Positions 1 to 9,242 of a stretch of 64,000 bases of DNA are shown one piece after another (position 1 is the first letter of the stretch; each line of letters starts with the position of its first letter). The notes beneath the pieces are model-generated. The model was not told where the DNA came from, searched no databases, and saw only the letters and a program-made list of their open reading frames with translations. This DNA comes from Paraburkholderia sp. BCC1884 (GTDB lineage: Bacteria; Pseudomonadota; Gammaproteobacteria; Burkholderiales; Burkholderiaceae), in contig NZ_CAAJGL010000033.1 in NCBI RefSeq assembly GCF_900996225.1, positions 62,001 through 126,000 of the forward strand, in the 5' to 3' direction. The translations under genes were made by a program, and so were the position numbers.

Positions 1-1513
1 CCATCTTCCACGAAGCACGCGGCTCGTCGAGGCGCGCATCGTCGTGACGCAGACGCTCTAGCTTGTAATGCGGCGTGTCGAGGTGCTTGTTCGGGATCAG
101 AACGACGTTGACCTTGAAGCGCGATTCGATCTTGTTGATCTCGGCACGCTTTTCGTTCAACAGGAAGGCGGTCACTTCGACCGGCACCTGGCAATGGATC
201 GCCGCGGTGTTTTCCTTCATCGCTTCTTCCTGAATGATCCGCAGCACTTGCAGCGCGGACGATTCGGTATCGCGGATGTGGCCCGTGCCGTTACAACGCG
301 GGCAGGTCACGTGGCTGCCTTCCGACAGCGCCGGGCGGAGACGTTGACGCGACAGTTCCATCAGGCCGAAGCGCGAGATCTTGCCCATCTGGACGCGAGC
401 GCGGTCGTGCTTGAGCGCGTCTTTCAGACGTTGCTCGACTTCACGCTGGCTCTTGGCCGATTCCATGTCGATGAAGTCGATCACGATCAGGCCGCCCAGA
501 TCGCGCAAGCGCAACTGGCGGGCGACTTCGTCGGCGGCTTCGAGGTTGGTGCGCGCGGCCGTTTCCTCGATGTCGGCGCCCTTGGTGGCGCGGGCCGAGT
601 TCACGTCGATCGCAACCAGTGCTTCCGTGTGGTCGATCACGATGGCGCCGCCCGAAGGCAGCGGAACCGTGCGCGAGTACGCGGTTTCGATCTGGTGTTC
701 GATCTGGAAGCGCGAGAAGAGCGGCACGTCGTCGTGATACCGCTTCACCTTGCTGACATTGTCCGGCATCACGATGTCCATGAAGGCGCGAGCCTGGTCA
801 TGGATTTCGGTGGTGTCGATCAGGATTTCGCCGATATCCGGCTGGAAGTAGTCGCGGATCGCGCGGATCACGAGGCTCGATTCCAGATAGATCAGCATCG
901 GCTGACCGTTGGAACCGCTTTGCGACGCGGCTTCGATCGCGCGCCACAGTTGCATCAGGTAGTTCAGGTCCCACTGCAACTCTTCGGCGCTGCGACCGAT
1001 GCCGGCCGTGCGCGCGATGATGCTCATGCCTTCCGGCAATTGCAGTTGCGCCATGGTTTCGCGCAACTCCTGACGGTCGTCGCCTTCGATCCGGCGCGAC
1101 ACGCCGCCGCCGCGCGGGTTGTTCGGCATCAGCACGAGGTAACGGCCGGCGAGCGAGATGAACGTGGTCAGGGCTGCGCCCTTATTGCCGCGTTCTTCTT
1201 TTTCGACCTGAACGATCAGTTCCTGGCCTTCGCGCAGTGCGTCCTGGATGCGTGCGGAACGCATGTCGACGCCGTCGCGGAAATACTGGCGCGCGACTTC
1301 CTTGAACGGCAGAAAGCCGTGGCGGTCTTCGCCGTAATTGACGAAGCAGGCTTCGAGCGACGGCTCGATGCGGGTAATGATGCCCTTGTAAATATTGCCT
1401 TTGCGCTGTTCGCGCCCGGCGGTTTCGATGTCGATATCGATGAGTTTTTGCCCATCGACGATGGCAACGCGCAGTTCTTCCTGCTGCGTCGCGTTGAACA
1501 ACATTCGTTTCAT
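1..1513 (-). CDS. rne: Ribonuclease E, N-terminal part (cut by window edge)
   Basis: Endoribonuclease that starts mRNA decay and processes rRNA and tRNA precursors; in proteobacteria it scaffolds the membrane-associated degradosome. About 504 codons are visible, starting [10 protein letters not shown], and the gene runs off the left edge, so the C-terminal scaffold is not seen. The S1 RNA-binding domain begins near residue 38 ([13 protein letters not shown]). The catalytic DNase I-like subdomain contains [11 protein letters not shown] and [12 protein letters not shown], whose Asp residues match the metal-binding pair of the family. The Zn-link CPRCNGTG puts cysteines at 404 and 407, the same numbers as in E. 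coli. A GGAG ribosome site lies 7 bases before the ATG. It diverges from rluC. Confidence 0.97.
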   Translation of the reverse strand, partial: MKRMLFNATQQEELRVAIVDGQKLIDIDIETAGREQRKGNIYKGIITRIEPSLEACFVNYGEDRHGFLPFKEVARQYFRDGVDMRSARIQDALREGQELIVQVEKEERGNKGAALTTFISLAGRYLVLMPNNPRGGGVSRRIEGDDRQELRETMAQLQLPEGMSIIARTAGIGRSAEELQWDLNYLMQLWRAIEAASQSGSNGQPMLIYLESSLVIRAIRDYFQPDIGEILIDTTEIHDQARAFMDIVMPDNVSKVKRYHDDVPLFSRFQIEHQIETAYSRTVPLPSGGAIVIDHTEALVAIDVNSARATKGADIEETAARTNLEAADEVARQLRLRDLGGLIVIDFIDMESAKSQREVEQRLKDALKHDRARVQMGKISRFGLMELSRQRLRPALSEGSHVTCPRCNGTGHIRDTESSALQVLRIIQEEAMKENTAAIHCQVPVEVTAFLLNEKRAEINKIESRFKVNVVLIPNKHLDTPHYKLERLRHDDARLDEPRASWKM

Positions 1514-2244
1514 TGAACGGCTCCAGAGCGGCTTAGCCTGCCCTTCGCTGCGCGGTTGTCAGTCGCGAGAGCGAAGCGGGCAGCGGCATGCCGCGCCTTA
1601 TTGTGTTTTCACAAGCACGCTGGAGCGGGAAAAATGGCGGGAGAATTGCCTGAGAGGGCCCGGCCCATTAAAAAGTGGGCACGGTGCCGCAGGGCACATG
1701 CGAACACGGCTTCAAATAACGACCCGACACGCCGCGGGTTCTGCCAGCAGACCTTCATAAGCCTTCGTCCACTCGCGCCGGTGCGCCAACTGGGCGCGTG
1801 ACCGGAGGGTCGAAGGCTGCGGTCATGCCGCAGCGGGAAGTTCGCGCAGTCGGCGCGTCTTTTCCTGCTGGGGGTGTCTCGCCTCATTTTGACGTCGCCA
1901 TGTCTTGTACTTTCTACAAGACGCCTCGGGCGCACGCCGTATTTTCGCAACTCGCAGCTTCCTACAGCAGGGCGTCAGACCGCCCGATACCGAAGCTGAA
2001 AGTTAAATTCTTTTTTACCAAAATTCCGTTACCGTCGAAGCTGACCTTGACCGAACGCGCCTGTGGGCGCCGTCCCTGCCGGGTACTGACTTCGTGCGTG
2101 CAACTTGTTGCATCTCATTTTCAGGGTGAGCAACCAGACCCCGGCGCAAGTAAAATAACGGTTTAACGCTTGCACCTGCGCAATCCGCCCGAATTCCGGA
2201 CACTGCGCCGGCCGCCGCAGACTGCTGGGCAAATTATATTCAGA
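1514..2244. promoter_or_regulatory. Divergent rne/rluC spacer with rne leader
   Basis: 731 bases without a convincing gene. It must hold the rne promoter and leader (reverse strand) and the rluC promoter (forward strand). On the rne side there is an 8-bp inverted repeat with a 5-base loop at 1902-1922 (GTCTTGTA / TACAAGAC) and a GCCCA/TGGGC hairpin with an A-rich loop near 1666-1682. The region is relatively AT-rich around 2005-2030. I could not place -35/-10 boxes with confidence. In E. coli the long rne leader mediates autoregulation by RNase E cleavage; whether the same holds here is inference. Confidence 0.5.
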
Positions 2245-3270
2245 ATGAAAGAGTTAGGCAAAATATCCCAGAAATCGGTCGCAAGCGACCAGGTCTCGTT
2301 GATCGAGATCGACGACAGTGCGGCCGGACAGCGCATCGACAACTTCTTGCTGCGCGTCTGTAAAGGCGTGCCGAAGAGCCATATTTATCGCATCCTGCGC
2401 AGTGGAGAGGTGCGAGTCAATAAGGGCCGGATAGACGCGCAGTACCGGCTCGAACTGGGCGATCTGGTGCGCGTGCCGCCCATTCGCGTCGCTCAACCGA
2501 ACGAGGCCGTCGCCCATCTGCCGGTCCCGAGCGCCGATTTCCGGATCATTTTCGAAGACGAGCACATGCTGGTCATCGATAAACCGGCCGGAGTGGCGGT
2601 TCATGGTGGCAGTGGTGTCGCGTTCGGCGTGATCGAGCAGATGCGCGAGGCGCGCCCGCAGGCGAAATTCCTCGAATTGGTGCATCGGCTGGATCGCGAG
2701 ACGTCCGGCATTCTTATGCTGGCCAAGAAGCGTTCGGCGCTTGTCAACCTGCACGAGCAGATTCGCGAGAACAAGATGGATAAGCGCTACTATGCTTGCG
2801 TTCATGGCGACTGGGCGAGCGATTGGGGCCGTCGCCGCGCGGTCAAGGAGCCGCTGCACAAGTATCTGACGGCAGACGGCGAGCGGCGCGTGCGCGTGCA
2901 GGCGGACGGCCTGGCGTCGCATACGGTGTTCAACCTGATCGACCGCTGGCCGGAATATGCGCTGCTGGAGGCGGAATTGAAGACCGGCCGAACGCATCAG
3001 ATCCGGGTGCATTTGCAGCATCTGGAGCTGCCGATCGTCGGCGACGCCAAATATGGCGATTTCGCGCTGAACAAGGCATTGGCGCGCGCCAACGCCAGGC
3101 CCGGCATCAAACGCATGTTCCTGCACGCCTATCGGCTGAAGCTCGTGCACCCCGCAACCGGCGCACCGATTCAGTTCGAGGCGCCGCTGCCGGCGGAATG
3201 CCGCGCTTTCGTCGCGCAACTCAACGATTTAAGAAATGGGTCAAACCCGGAGACGGCACCGCATGGCTAG
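2245..3270 (+). CDS. rluC: 23S rRNA pseudouridine synthase RluC-type
   Basis: RluA-family pseudouridine synthase, 341 aa, expected to isomerise uridines 955, 2504 and 2580 of 23S rRNA. An N-terminal S4 RNA-binding domain (about residues 20-85, including SHIYRILRSGEVRVNKGR) is followed by the catalytic domain with the signature HRLDRETSGIL, where Asp150 is the catalytic residue. The ATG at 2245 opens the conserved part; an upstream in-frame start would add 25 unconserved residues. Divergence from rne is a common arrangement in proteobacteria. The stop codon overlaps the start of the following phosphatase gene by 8 bases, so the two are translationally linked. Confidence 0.93.
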   Translation: MKELGKISQKSVASDQVSLIEIDDSAAGQRIDNFLLRVCKGVPKSHIYRILRSGEVRVNKGRIDAQYRLELGDLVRVPPIRVAQPNEAVAHLPVPSADFRIIFEDEHMLVIDKPAGVAVHGGSGVAFGVIEQMREARPQAKFLELVHRLDRETSGILMLAKKRSALVNLHEQIRENKMDKRYYACVHGDWASDWGRRRAVKEPLHKYLTADGERRVRVQADGLASHTVFNLIDRWPEYALLEAELKTGRTHQIRVHLQHLELPIVGDAKYGDFALNKALARANARPGIKRMFLHAYRLKLVHPATGAPIQFEAPLPAECRAFVAQLNDLRNGSNPETAPHG

Positions 3271-3922
3271 AGAGCAATTTGATCTGATCGTCTTCGACTG
3301 GGACGGGACGCTGATGGATTCGACCGCCCACATTACGCGCAGCATCCAGTCCGCGTGCCGCGACATGGGCCTGCCGGTCCCCGCCGACGAGGCTGCCAGC
3401 TATGTGATCGGCCTCGGTCTGCGCGACGCGCTGCAGATTGCCGCGCCCACGCTGGACCCGTCCGACTATCCGCGCCTGGCCGAGCGTTACCGCTTCCACT
3501 ATCTGCTGAAGGATCAGACCACCGAGTTGTTCGTCGGCGTGCGTGAAATGTTGCAGGATTTGCGCGATCAGGGTTACCTGCTGGCGGTGGCGACCGGCAA
3601 AAGCCGTGTCGGGCTGAACCGGGCGCTCGATCAATCGCGCTTGACCAGCTTGTTCGACGGCACGCGTTGCGCCGACGAAACCTTCTCGAAGCCGCACCCC
3701 GCCATGCTGCACGAGCTCACGCGCGAACTGGGGCAGGATCCCGTGCGTACGGTGATGGTCGGCGACACCACGCACGATCTGCAAATGGCGATCAATGCGG
3801 GCGTCGCGGGCATCGGCGTCACCTACGGGGCGCATCCTGCTGGTTCGTTGACTGCGTTATCGCCGAAATTCGTCGCTTCCAGTGTCGGCGTGCTGTCGGA
3901 CTGGTTGCGAGAAAACGCATGA
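3263..3922 (+). CDS. HAD-family phosphatase (Gph/PGP-like)
   Basis: Haloacid dehalogenase superfamily hydrolase, 219 aa, resembling phosphoglycolate phosphatase-like proteins. Motif I is VFDWDGTLMDST (nucleophile Asp12, acid Asp14), motif II lies around AVATGKSR, motif III Lys is in SKPHP, and motif IV is VMVGDTTHDLQMA. The ATG at 3263 is preferred over one 27 bases upstream because GGAGA lies about 9 bases before it. It overlaps rluC at its start and the Rieske gene by ATGA at its end, forming a tight rluC-phosphatase-Rieske-sppA operon. The true substrate cannot be read from sequence. Confidence 0.88.
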   Translation: MAREQFDLIVFDWDGTLMDSTAHITRSIQSACRDMGLPVPADEAASYVIGLGLRDALQIAAPTLDPSDYPRLAERYRFHYLLKDQTTELFVGVREMLQDLRDQGYLLAVATGKSRVGLNRALDQSRLTSLFDGTRCADETFSKPHPAMLHELTRELGQDPVRTVMVGDTTHDLQMAINAGVAGIGVTYGAHPAGSLTALSPKFVASSVGVLSDWLRENA

Positions 3923-4323
3923 CCACCGACACGACGCAGGCAACGGCGGAAGCGGTCCGTATCTGCGCGTCGGAAGAACTGGCCGACGGCGGCAAGGGTG
4001 TTCGGCGCGAAGCGACATTGGGTGGGAGTGAGGTCGTAGTCTTTTTTGTTCGCTATGATGGCCAGCCATACGGCTATCTGAACCGCTGCGCCCACGTGCC
4101 GATGGAGCTCGACTGGGCTGAGGGCGAGTTCTTCGAATCGTCCGGTTTATACTTGATGTGTGCGACGCATGGCGCGATTTACGCGCCTGAAACCGGCAGG
4201 TGTGTGGGTGGTCCGTGCCGCGGCGGCCGGTTGCGTCCGGTTCAGGTGGAAGAGCGCGACACACCCGAAGGCCGTGCCGTATTCTGGCTGCCGGACGGTG
4301 AGTTGCGTCCGTCCAAGCCTTGA
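3919..4323 (+). CDS. Rieske [2Fe-2S] domain protein
   Basis: Small soluble Rieske-type ferredoxin-like protein of 134 aa. The two cluster-binding pairs are Cys57-x-His59 (CAH) and Cys81-x2-His84 (CATH), spaced as in the family. There is no membrane anchor and no oxygenase catalytic domain, so it is likely a stand-alone electron carrier or the Rieske subunit of an unidentified system. Its ATG overlaps the phosphatase stop (ATGA), which assures co-translation. The same rluC-phosphatase-Rieske-S49 peptidase order is familiar in Burkholderia-type genomes; the partner is unknown. Confidence 0.88.
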   Translation: MTTDTTQATAEAVRICASEELADGGKGVRREATLGGSEVVVFFVRYDGQPYGYLNRCAHVPMELDWAEGEFFESSGLYLMCATHGAIYAPETGRCVGGPCRGGRLRPVQVEERDTPEGRAVFWLPDGELRPSKP

Positions 4324-4356
4324 TTTTTCCTTTCTTCGATCTTTCCACTGCACCGC

Positions 4357-5361
4357 ATGTCCGATAATTTGACTCCCGAGCCGAAGGAACCGTCCTTGCC
4401 AGGCCGCCCCCGTACGCCTGCCGATGAGCCGGGCTGGGAACGCGCCGCGCTTGAGCGGATCGCCATGGCGGCGATCAACGAACAGCGCGCCGCACGTCGC
4501 TGGAGAATCTTTTTCCGCTTTGTCTTCCTGATCGTCCTGCTCCTGGCGATCTGGGGCGCGATCGATTTCTCTGGCGACAAGGTGGCCGCAACCGGGCGCC
4601 ACACGGCGATGGTGACGCTTGACGGCGAAATCTCCGCCGATACGAATGCGAACGCCGAAGATATCAACACCGCCCTGGAATCTGCGTTCGACGACGAAGG
4701 CACGGCCGGCGTGATCCTGAGCTGTAATAGCCCGGGCGGCAGTCCGGTGCAGGCGGGCATCATTTATAACGAAATTCGCCGTTTGCGCGCCAAATACCCG
4801 TCAATTCCGCTTTACGTGGTGGTTGGTGATATGTGCGCCTCGGGCGGTTACTACGCTGCTGCGGCCGCCGACAAGATTTATGTCGACAAGGCCAGCATCG
4901 TCGGTTCAATCGGCGTGCTCATGGATAGCTTTGGCTTCACCGGTTTGATGGACAAGCTTGGGATTCAGCGGCGTCTGCACACATCAGGCGAGAACAAGGG
5001 CTTTTTTGACCCGTTCTCGCCGGAAACGCCAAAGATGGACGAACATGCGCAGGATATGCTCGATCAGATCCACGCGCAGTTTATCGATGCGGTGCGTCAA
5101 GGCCGCGGCAAACGCCTGCACGAGACGCCCGACATGTTCTCGGGTTTGTTCTGGACGGGCCAGAAGAGCGTCGAACTGGGTCTGGCCGACGGTTTCGGCG
5201 ACGCCGACTACGTGGCACGCGACATCATCAAGGCACCGGATATCGTCGATTACACGGTAAAAGAAAGCATCACCGATCGTGTTGCGCGCAAATTCGGCGC
5301 GGCCGTTGGCAGCGGTGCGATGCACGCGATGGCGCTCGGCGCGAAGATGAGCTTGCGCTAG
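4357..5361 (+). CDS. sppA: S49 signal-peptide peptidase, SppA-like
   Basis: Membrane-anchored serine protease of family S49, 334 aa, expected to degrade cleaved signal peptides in the membrane. A cytoplasmic N-terminus of about 50 residues precedes one transmembrane helix (about 52-70, FVFLIVLLLAIWGAI). The nucleophile Ser162 lies in MCASGGYYAA and the general base Lys214 in TSGENKGFF. Their spacing of 52 residues equals that of the Ser/Lys pair in B. subtilis SppA, and the length is that of the short single-domain form. It is the last gene of the rluC operon and is followed by a strong terminator. Confidence 0.92.
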   Translation: MSDNLTPEPKEPSLPGRPRTPADEPGWERAALERIAMAAINEQRAARRWRIFFRFVFLIVLLLAIWGAIDFSGDKVAATGRHTAMVTLDGEISADTNANAEDINTALESAFDDEGTAGVILSCNSPGGSPVQAGIIYNEIRRLRAKYPSIPLYVVVGDMCASGGYYAAAAADKIYVDKASIVGSIGVLMDSFGFTGLMDKLGIQRRLHTSGENKGFFDPFSPETPKMDEHAQDMLDQIHAQFIDAVRQGRGKRLHETPDMFSGLFWTGQKSVELGLADGFGDADYVARDIIKAPDIVDYTVKESITDRVARKFGAAVGSGAMHAMALGAKMSLR

Positions 5362-5380
5362 CCGGATATTTTGCTGAAAT

Positions 5381-5425
5381 GAAAAAAGCCCCGCCTGTCC
5401 TGATTGGACGGGCGGGGCTTTTATC
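5381..5425. terminator. Rho-independent terminator between convergent genes
   Basis: A GC-rich stem (AAAAGCCCCGCC / GGCGGGGCTTTT with small mismatches around a TGTCCTGATTGGAC loop) is flanked by A and T runs on both sides. It can terminate sppA on the forward strand and the rsmI-like gene on the reverse strand. Confidence 0.85.
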
Positions 5426-5460
5426 TATCGGCGGGCCGGCTTCGATCGGTTTGTCGCGAG

Positions 5461-6180
5461 TCAATTGGCCAATATCAGAAAAATGGCCGGGCGCTTGTGC
5501 AGATCGATCGCTGGTTTCTTCTTCCAGTCGGCCACCGAGTGGCTCGCGATGGTTTCCGTTTCCAGCGTCAGATCGACAGCGACGCACACCAGTGTGGACG
5601 GCGCGCACGTTGCCAGCAGGGTATCGAGCAGCGGGCGATTCCTATATGGCGTCTCGATGAAAATCTGGGTCTGTTTGCCCTTGCGCGACTGTTGCTCCAG
5701 GTCGCGCAGGCGCTTGGCGCGTTCGGCGGCATCTACCGGAAGATAGCCGTGAAACGCAAAGCTCTGTCCGTTGAGTCCTGATGCCATCAGAGCCAGCAGG
5801 ATCGAACTCGGCCCGACAAACGGCACGACTTTTACGCCGCGCTCGTGCGCCCGACGCACCAGCAGGGCGCCCGGATCGGCCACCGCCGGGCAGCCGGCCT
5901 CGGAGACAAGGCCAGCGTCCGTCCCGGCAAGCACTGGCGCGAGCAACTTATCGATTTCGCCGGCCGGTGTGTTGACGTTCAGTTCGCGAATTTCGATTTC
6001 TTGGATCGGCCGCTCGGTGCCGACTTTCTTGAGAAATGCGCGGGTGGTTTTCGCGTTTTCGCCGATGTAATACTGCAACGACGCGGCGCGCGCTCGGACT
6101 GGGGCGGGCAAAACGGCGTCTAGCGCATCGGCATCGCCTTCGCCGAGCGTGTTCGGAATTAGATAGAGCGTGCCGCTCAT
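5461..6180 (-). CDS. SAM-dependent methyltransferase, RsmI-like (tetrapyrrole methylase fold)
   Basis: 239 aa. It belongs to the tetrapyrrole methylase/RsmI group, whose founding member 2'-O-methylates C1402 of 16S rRNA. The N-terminus GTLYLIPNTLGEG matches the family opening. The SAM-loop region reads DAGLVSEAGCPAVADPG where canonical RsmI has SDAGTPLISDPG. It is about 45 residues shorter than E. coli RsmI, so this is probably a paralogous clade rather than the main rRNA enzyme. Its start overlaps the maf stop by ATGA, so the pair is co-translated. Confidence 0.8.
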   Translation of the reverse strand: MSGTLYLIPNTLGEGDADALDAVLPAPVRARAASLQYYIGENAKTTRAFLKKVGTERPIQEIEIRELNVNTPAGEIDKLLAPVLAGTDAGLVSEAGCPAVADPGALLVRRAHERGVKVVPFVGPSSILLALMASGLNGQSFAFHGYLPVDAAERAKRLRDLEQQSRKGKQTQIFIETPYRNRPLLDTLLATCAPSTLVCVAVDLTLETETIASHSVADWKKKPAIDLHKRPAIFLILAN

Positions 6181-6794
6181 TGTGCCCCCAATAGCGGAAA
6201 ACCCACTGCGAGCAGCATGCGCGACAGTGCGATCAACGGCAGTCCGACGAGCGCAGTCGGGTCGTCGGAATAGATGGCCTCGAGTAACGCGATGCCCAAG
6301 CCTTCGGATTTGGCGCTACCGGCCACATCGTACGGCGTTTCGGCGCGCAGATAGGCTTCGAGCAGATCATCCGGCAAGTCGCGGAACTGCACGCGGGTAA
6401 TGACGTCGACGGACTGCGCCACCCCGGAGCGGTTGTCGAACAGGCACAGCGCGCTATGAAACAGGACTTCGCGGCCGCGCATCGCTTGCAACTGCGCGAG
6501 TGCCTTTTCGTGTGTGCCGGGCTTGCCGATCTGCAAACCGTCGTAGGTGGCGACCTGATCGGAGCCGATCACGAGCGCCGTTTCGTCAGCGCCTGGTTTG
6601 CTGGCCACGGCACGTGCCTTGGCTTCGGCAAGGCGCAGTGCGGTTACTTCGGGCGTTTCGCCGGCGAGTGGAGTCTCGTCGATCGCGGGCACGACGACTT
6701 CGAACGGAACGCGCAAGCGCTCGAGCAACTCGCGACGATAGGGCGAACTCGACGCCAGAATCAGGCGTGGCGGGCGATTGGGGGAATCTGGCAT
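6177..6794 (-). CDS. maf: Maf/YceF-type nucleotide pyrophosphatase
   Basis: Maf-like nucleoside triphosphate pyrophosphatase, 205 aa, of the YceF subgroup that hydrolyses 7-methyl-GTP and probably acts as a house-cleaning enzyme. The family opening ILASSSPYRRELLERL is present, followed by DETPLAGETP and VIGSDQVA, the conserved acidic and phosphate-binding segments. The ATG at 6794 is chosen; a TTG two codons upstream is possible. It is divergent from yceD-rpmF, the same neighbourhood as the E. coli yceF-yceD-rpmF cluster. Confidence 0.93.
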   Translation of the reverse strand: MPDSPNRPPRLILASSSPYRRELLERLRVPFEVVVPAIDETPLAGETPEVTALRLAEAKARAVASKPGADETALVIGSDQVATYDGLQIGKPGTHEKALAQLQAMRGREVLFHSALCLFDNRSGVAQSVDVITRVQFRDLPDDLLEAYLRAETPYDVAGSAKSEGLGIALLEAIYSDDPTALVGLPLIALSRMLLAVGFPLLGAQ

Positions 6795-7037
6795 GGTCAA
6801 TCTGCGGCTAGAGAGGCGGGGCGTACGGGCTGGCGCAAAGTTCGCGCGTGTACGGGCTTAAGTGTTTGACTCGAAAAGACAAAACGGATATGATTTCGGG
6901 CTTTTCATCGGTATGCTTGCGCTAGGCGGGTTTCGGCGTGTTCCATTGAGTATGATGCGAACACAGTGCTGCGGACCTTGCGGCGGCTTTGCAAACCGTT
7001 TTACCCCGGCGAAATCCTTGCCGACGCAGGAGCGCAC

Positions 7038-7682
7038 ATGACTCAACATCCTGGCAACCCTGCTGGTCTGTCCGACCCGCATGATCTCGATCTCTTCGAA
7101 TTTGCGCGGACTGGGCGTCAGGCCGCGGGTGTCGTGCGCGTCTCGCAACTGCCGCGCATGTTAAACGAAGTCCCGGCAGAAGCGCCAGACCGCGATACCG
7201 CGTTCACCTGGCAAGCCGAAGGCACGACGCAGCCGGAATTGCAGGATGACGGCGCCGAGGGTCCCCAGCCTTATTTGCGGATGGCGATTCATGGCGCGGC
7301 ATGGCTCGAATGTCAGCGGTGCTTGACACCGTATTCGCAGCCGTTCAACGTCGATTCAATTTACCGGATCGTCGGCACTGAGGCGGAAGCCGAAGAGTTT
7401 CCGCTCGACGAGGATGAAGTCGAGGTGATCGTGGGTTCGCACCATTTCGATCTCATCGACTTGATCGAAGAAGAGTTGCTGCTTTCCTTGCCACTCGTGC
7501 CCAAGCACGAGGTGTGTCCCGAAGTGCACGAGAGTCTCGTCTCTGGTGTGGCCGGTGCTGAAGGTGAGGGCGACGAGGGCGCATCAGACGAGGCGGGTGA
7601 GGGCGGTGAGCCCCAGCGACCCAATCCGTTTGCGGCGCTCGAAAGTCTCAAGCGCGGTGAGCCGGGCGACAAGAAGCACTGA
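7038..7682 (+). CDS. yceD: YceD/DUF177 family protein (23S rRNA accumulation protein)
   Basis: DUF177-family protein of 214 aa, encoded next to rpmF as in most bacteria. The conserved C-x2-C (ECQRCLTPY) and the downstream acidic stretch EEELLLSLPLVPKHEVCPE are visible; the last 50 residues are an acidic, glycine-rich tail. E. coli YceD is reported to be needed for normal 23S rRNA levels. The start at 7038 follows a good AGGAG site; longer upstream starts lack one. It is co-directional with rpmF, separated by 101 bases holding a hairpin and possible promoter. Confidence 0.87.
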   Translation: MTQHPGNPAGLSDPHDLDLFEFARTGRQAAGVVRVSQLPRMLNEVPAEAPDRDTAFTWQAEGTTQPELQDDGAEGPQPYLRMAIHGAAWLECQRCLTPYSQPFNVDSIYRIVGTEAEAEEFPLDEDEVEVIVGSHHFDLIDLIEEELLLSLPLVPKHEVCPEVHESLVSGVAGAEGEGDEGASDEAGEGGEPQRPNPFAALESLKRGEPGDKKH

Positions 7683-7710
7683 ACAGTTGCGTAGGAGCGC
7701 GATGCGGGCG

Positions 7711-7730
7711 CACTGGCCATTCGGCCAGTG
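7711..7730 (+). other. Hairpin between yceD and rpmF
   Basis: A perfect 8-bp inverted repeat CACTGGCC / GGCCAGTG with a 4-base loop sits between yceD and rpmF and lacks a T-run. It may partially terminate yceD transcripts or mark a processing site. A TAGAAT box follows at 7754-7759 and could serve as -10 for rpmF. Confidence 0.5.
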
Positions 7731-7783
7731 GCGGAGACCGGGTCGGGCTGTGTTAGAATTCGGAAAATTTTTAGGAGTTAGTC

Positions 7784-7963
7784 ATGGCAGTTCAGCAAAA
7801 TAAGAAGTCGCCGTCGAAGCGCGGCATGCACCGTTCGCACGATTTCCTGACGGCAGCGCCGCTGGCCGTGGAGCCGAGCACGGGCGAAGTGCATCTGCGT
7901 CACCACGTTAGCCCGAACGGCTACTATCGCGGTAAGAAAGTCGTCAAGACGAAGAACGACTAA
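7784..7963 (+). CDS. rpmF: 50S ribosomal protein L32
   Basis: 59-aa ribosomal protein L32. The opening [20 protein letters not shown] is the family signature, followed by the [18 protein letters not shown] segment. It lies below a 60-aa cut-off and is easily missed. The start is fixed by an AGGAG site 7 bases upstream. Its place between yceD and plsX is the conserved order that couples ribosomal protein and lipid synthesis genes. It lacks the four zinc-binding cysteines found in some L32 proteins. Confidence 0.97.
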
Positions 7964-8040
7964 TCGTTTCACTGCGTTGCGCCCCTTGGCGTTTCGCGTG
8001 GCGATCGGCTCGCTTGACATTTTCCCGGCTCGGCAAAAAG

Positions 8041-8064
8041 GCGGCATTCAACTGCCGCTTTTTT
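8041..8064 (+). terminator. Terminator after rpmF
   Basis: A six-base-pair stem GCGGCA / TGCCGC with a 6-base loop (8041-8058) is followed by six T and preceded by five A. This is a standard intrinsic terminator and suggests plsX has its own promoter or depends on read-through. Confidence 0.8.
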
Positions 8065-8135
8065 GTGTCGATTGCATTTGGCGCTTTGGCGCTTACTGCG
8101 GTCCCATGCAGGGCGCCTGAAATTCGTCGCACTCC

Positions 8136-9242
8136 ATGACAGTAAAGCTCACGATAGATTGCATGGGAGGCGACCACGGCCCGTCCGTGACCGTTCCCGC
8201 AGCCGTCAACTTCGTTCGCTCGCACCCCGACGCGCAGCTTCTGCTCGTCGGTATTGAAAGTGCGATCCACGCGCAGCTGAAGAAGTTGAAGGCTCAAGAC
8301 CTGCCGGCGCTGACCGTTGTACCTGCTTCCGAGATCGTCGCCATGGACGACCCGGTTGAAGTCGCGCTGCGCAAGAAAAAAGATTCCTCCATGCGCGTGG
8401 CGCTGAATCGCGTCAAGGAAGGCGAGGCGCAAGCCTGCGTTTCGGCCGGCAATACCGGCGCGCTGATGGCGGTCTCTCGCTATGTGTTAAAGACGCTGTC
8501 GGGTATTGAACGCCCGGCCATCGCGTCCGCGTTGCCCAATCCCAATGGCTACACGATGATGCTCGATCTGGGCGCCAACGTCGATTGCGAGCCGCAGCAT
8601 CTGCTGCAGTTCGCGGAGATGGGGCACGCGCTCGTGTCCGCGCTCGAAGGCAAGGAGCGACCCACCATCGGTCTGCTCAACATCGGCGAAGAAGTCATCA
8701 AGGGCAACGAAACCATCAAACGTGCCGGCGAACTGCTGCGCGCGAGTACACTCAATTTTCACGGTAACGTGGAAGGCAACGATATCTTCAAAGGCACCGT
8801 CGACGTGATCGTCTGCGATGGCTTTGTCGGCAATGTCGCGCTGAAGACGTCGGAAGGCCTCGCGCAGATGCTGTCCAACATCATCAAGGAAGAGTTCGGC
8901 CGTTCGTGGCTCACCAAGGTGATGGCGGTGCTGGCGTTGCCGGTATTGATGCGCTTCAAGAAGCGCGTCGATCATCGGCAATACAATGGCGCCGCGTTGC
9001 TCGGCCTGCGCGGGCTGGTGATCAAAAGCCACGGCTCCGCTGATGCCTACGCGTTTGAGTGGGCTATCAAACGCGGGTATGATGCCGTCAAAAACGGCGT
9101 GCTGGAACGCCTTGCGCGTGCAATGGAAGAGAACGCAGGTTCTCTCGAACAGGCGGCGCGCGACGCGAGCGGTGCGGGTCACGCAAGCCCGATCGCAGGC
9201 CAGCCAGCCGAGCCCTACGCTGCGCAATCCTCGAAGGCATAA
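8136..9242 (+). CDS. plsX: Phosphate acyltransferase PlsX
   Basis: Peripheral membrane enzyme of 368 aa that makes acyl-phosphate from acyl-ACP, the first step of the PlsX/PlsY route to lysophosphatidate. The N-terminus [14 protein letters not shown] is the family signature; [16 protein letters not shown] and [13 protein letters not shown] segments ([14 protein letters not shown]) follow in order. The last 35 residues are a low-complexity tail. The stop codon overlaps the fabH start by one base (TAATG), so the two are translationally coupled at the head of the fatty-acid operon. Confidence 0.96.
   Translation: MTVKLTIDCMGGDHGPSVTVPAAVNFVRSHPDAQLLLVGIESAIHAQLKKLKAQDLPALTVVPASEIVAMDDPVEVALRKKKDSSMRVALNRVKEGEAQACVSAGNTGALMAVSRYVLKTLSGIERPAIASALPNPNGYTMMLDLGANVDCEPQHLLQFAEMGHALVSALEGKERPTIGLLNIGEEVIKGNETIKRAGELLRASTLNFHGNVEGNDIFKGTVDVIVCDGFVGNVALKTSEGLAQMLSNIIKEEFGRSWLTKVMAVLALPVLMRFKKRVDHRQYNGAALLGLRGLVIKSHGSADAYAFEWAIKRGYDAVKNGVLERLARAMEENAGSLEQAARDASGAGHASPIAGQPAEPYAAQSSKA

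Noticed and set aside
68..1516. 482-codon forward frame opposite rne
   Set aside because: Antisense of the conserved RNase E catalytic domain; composition and lack of motifs mark it as a shadow frame.
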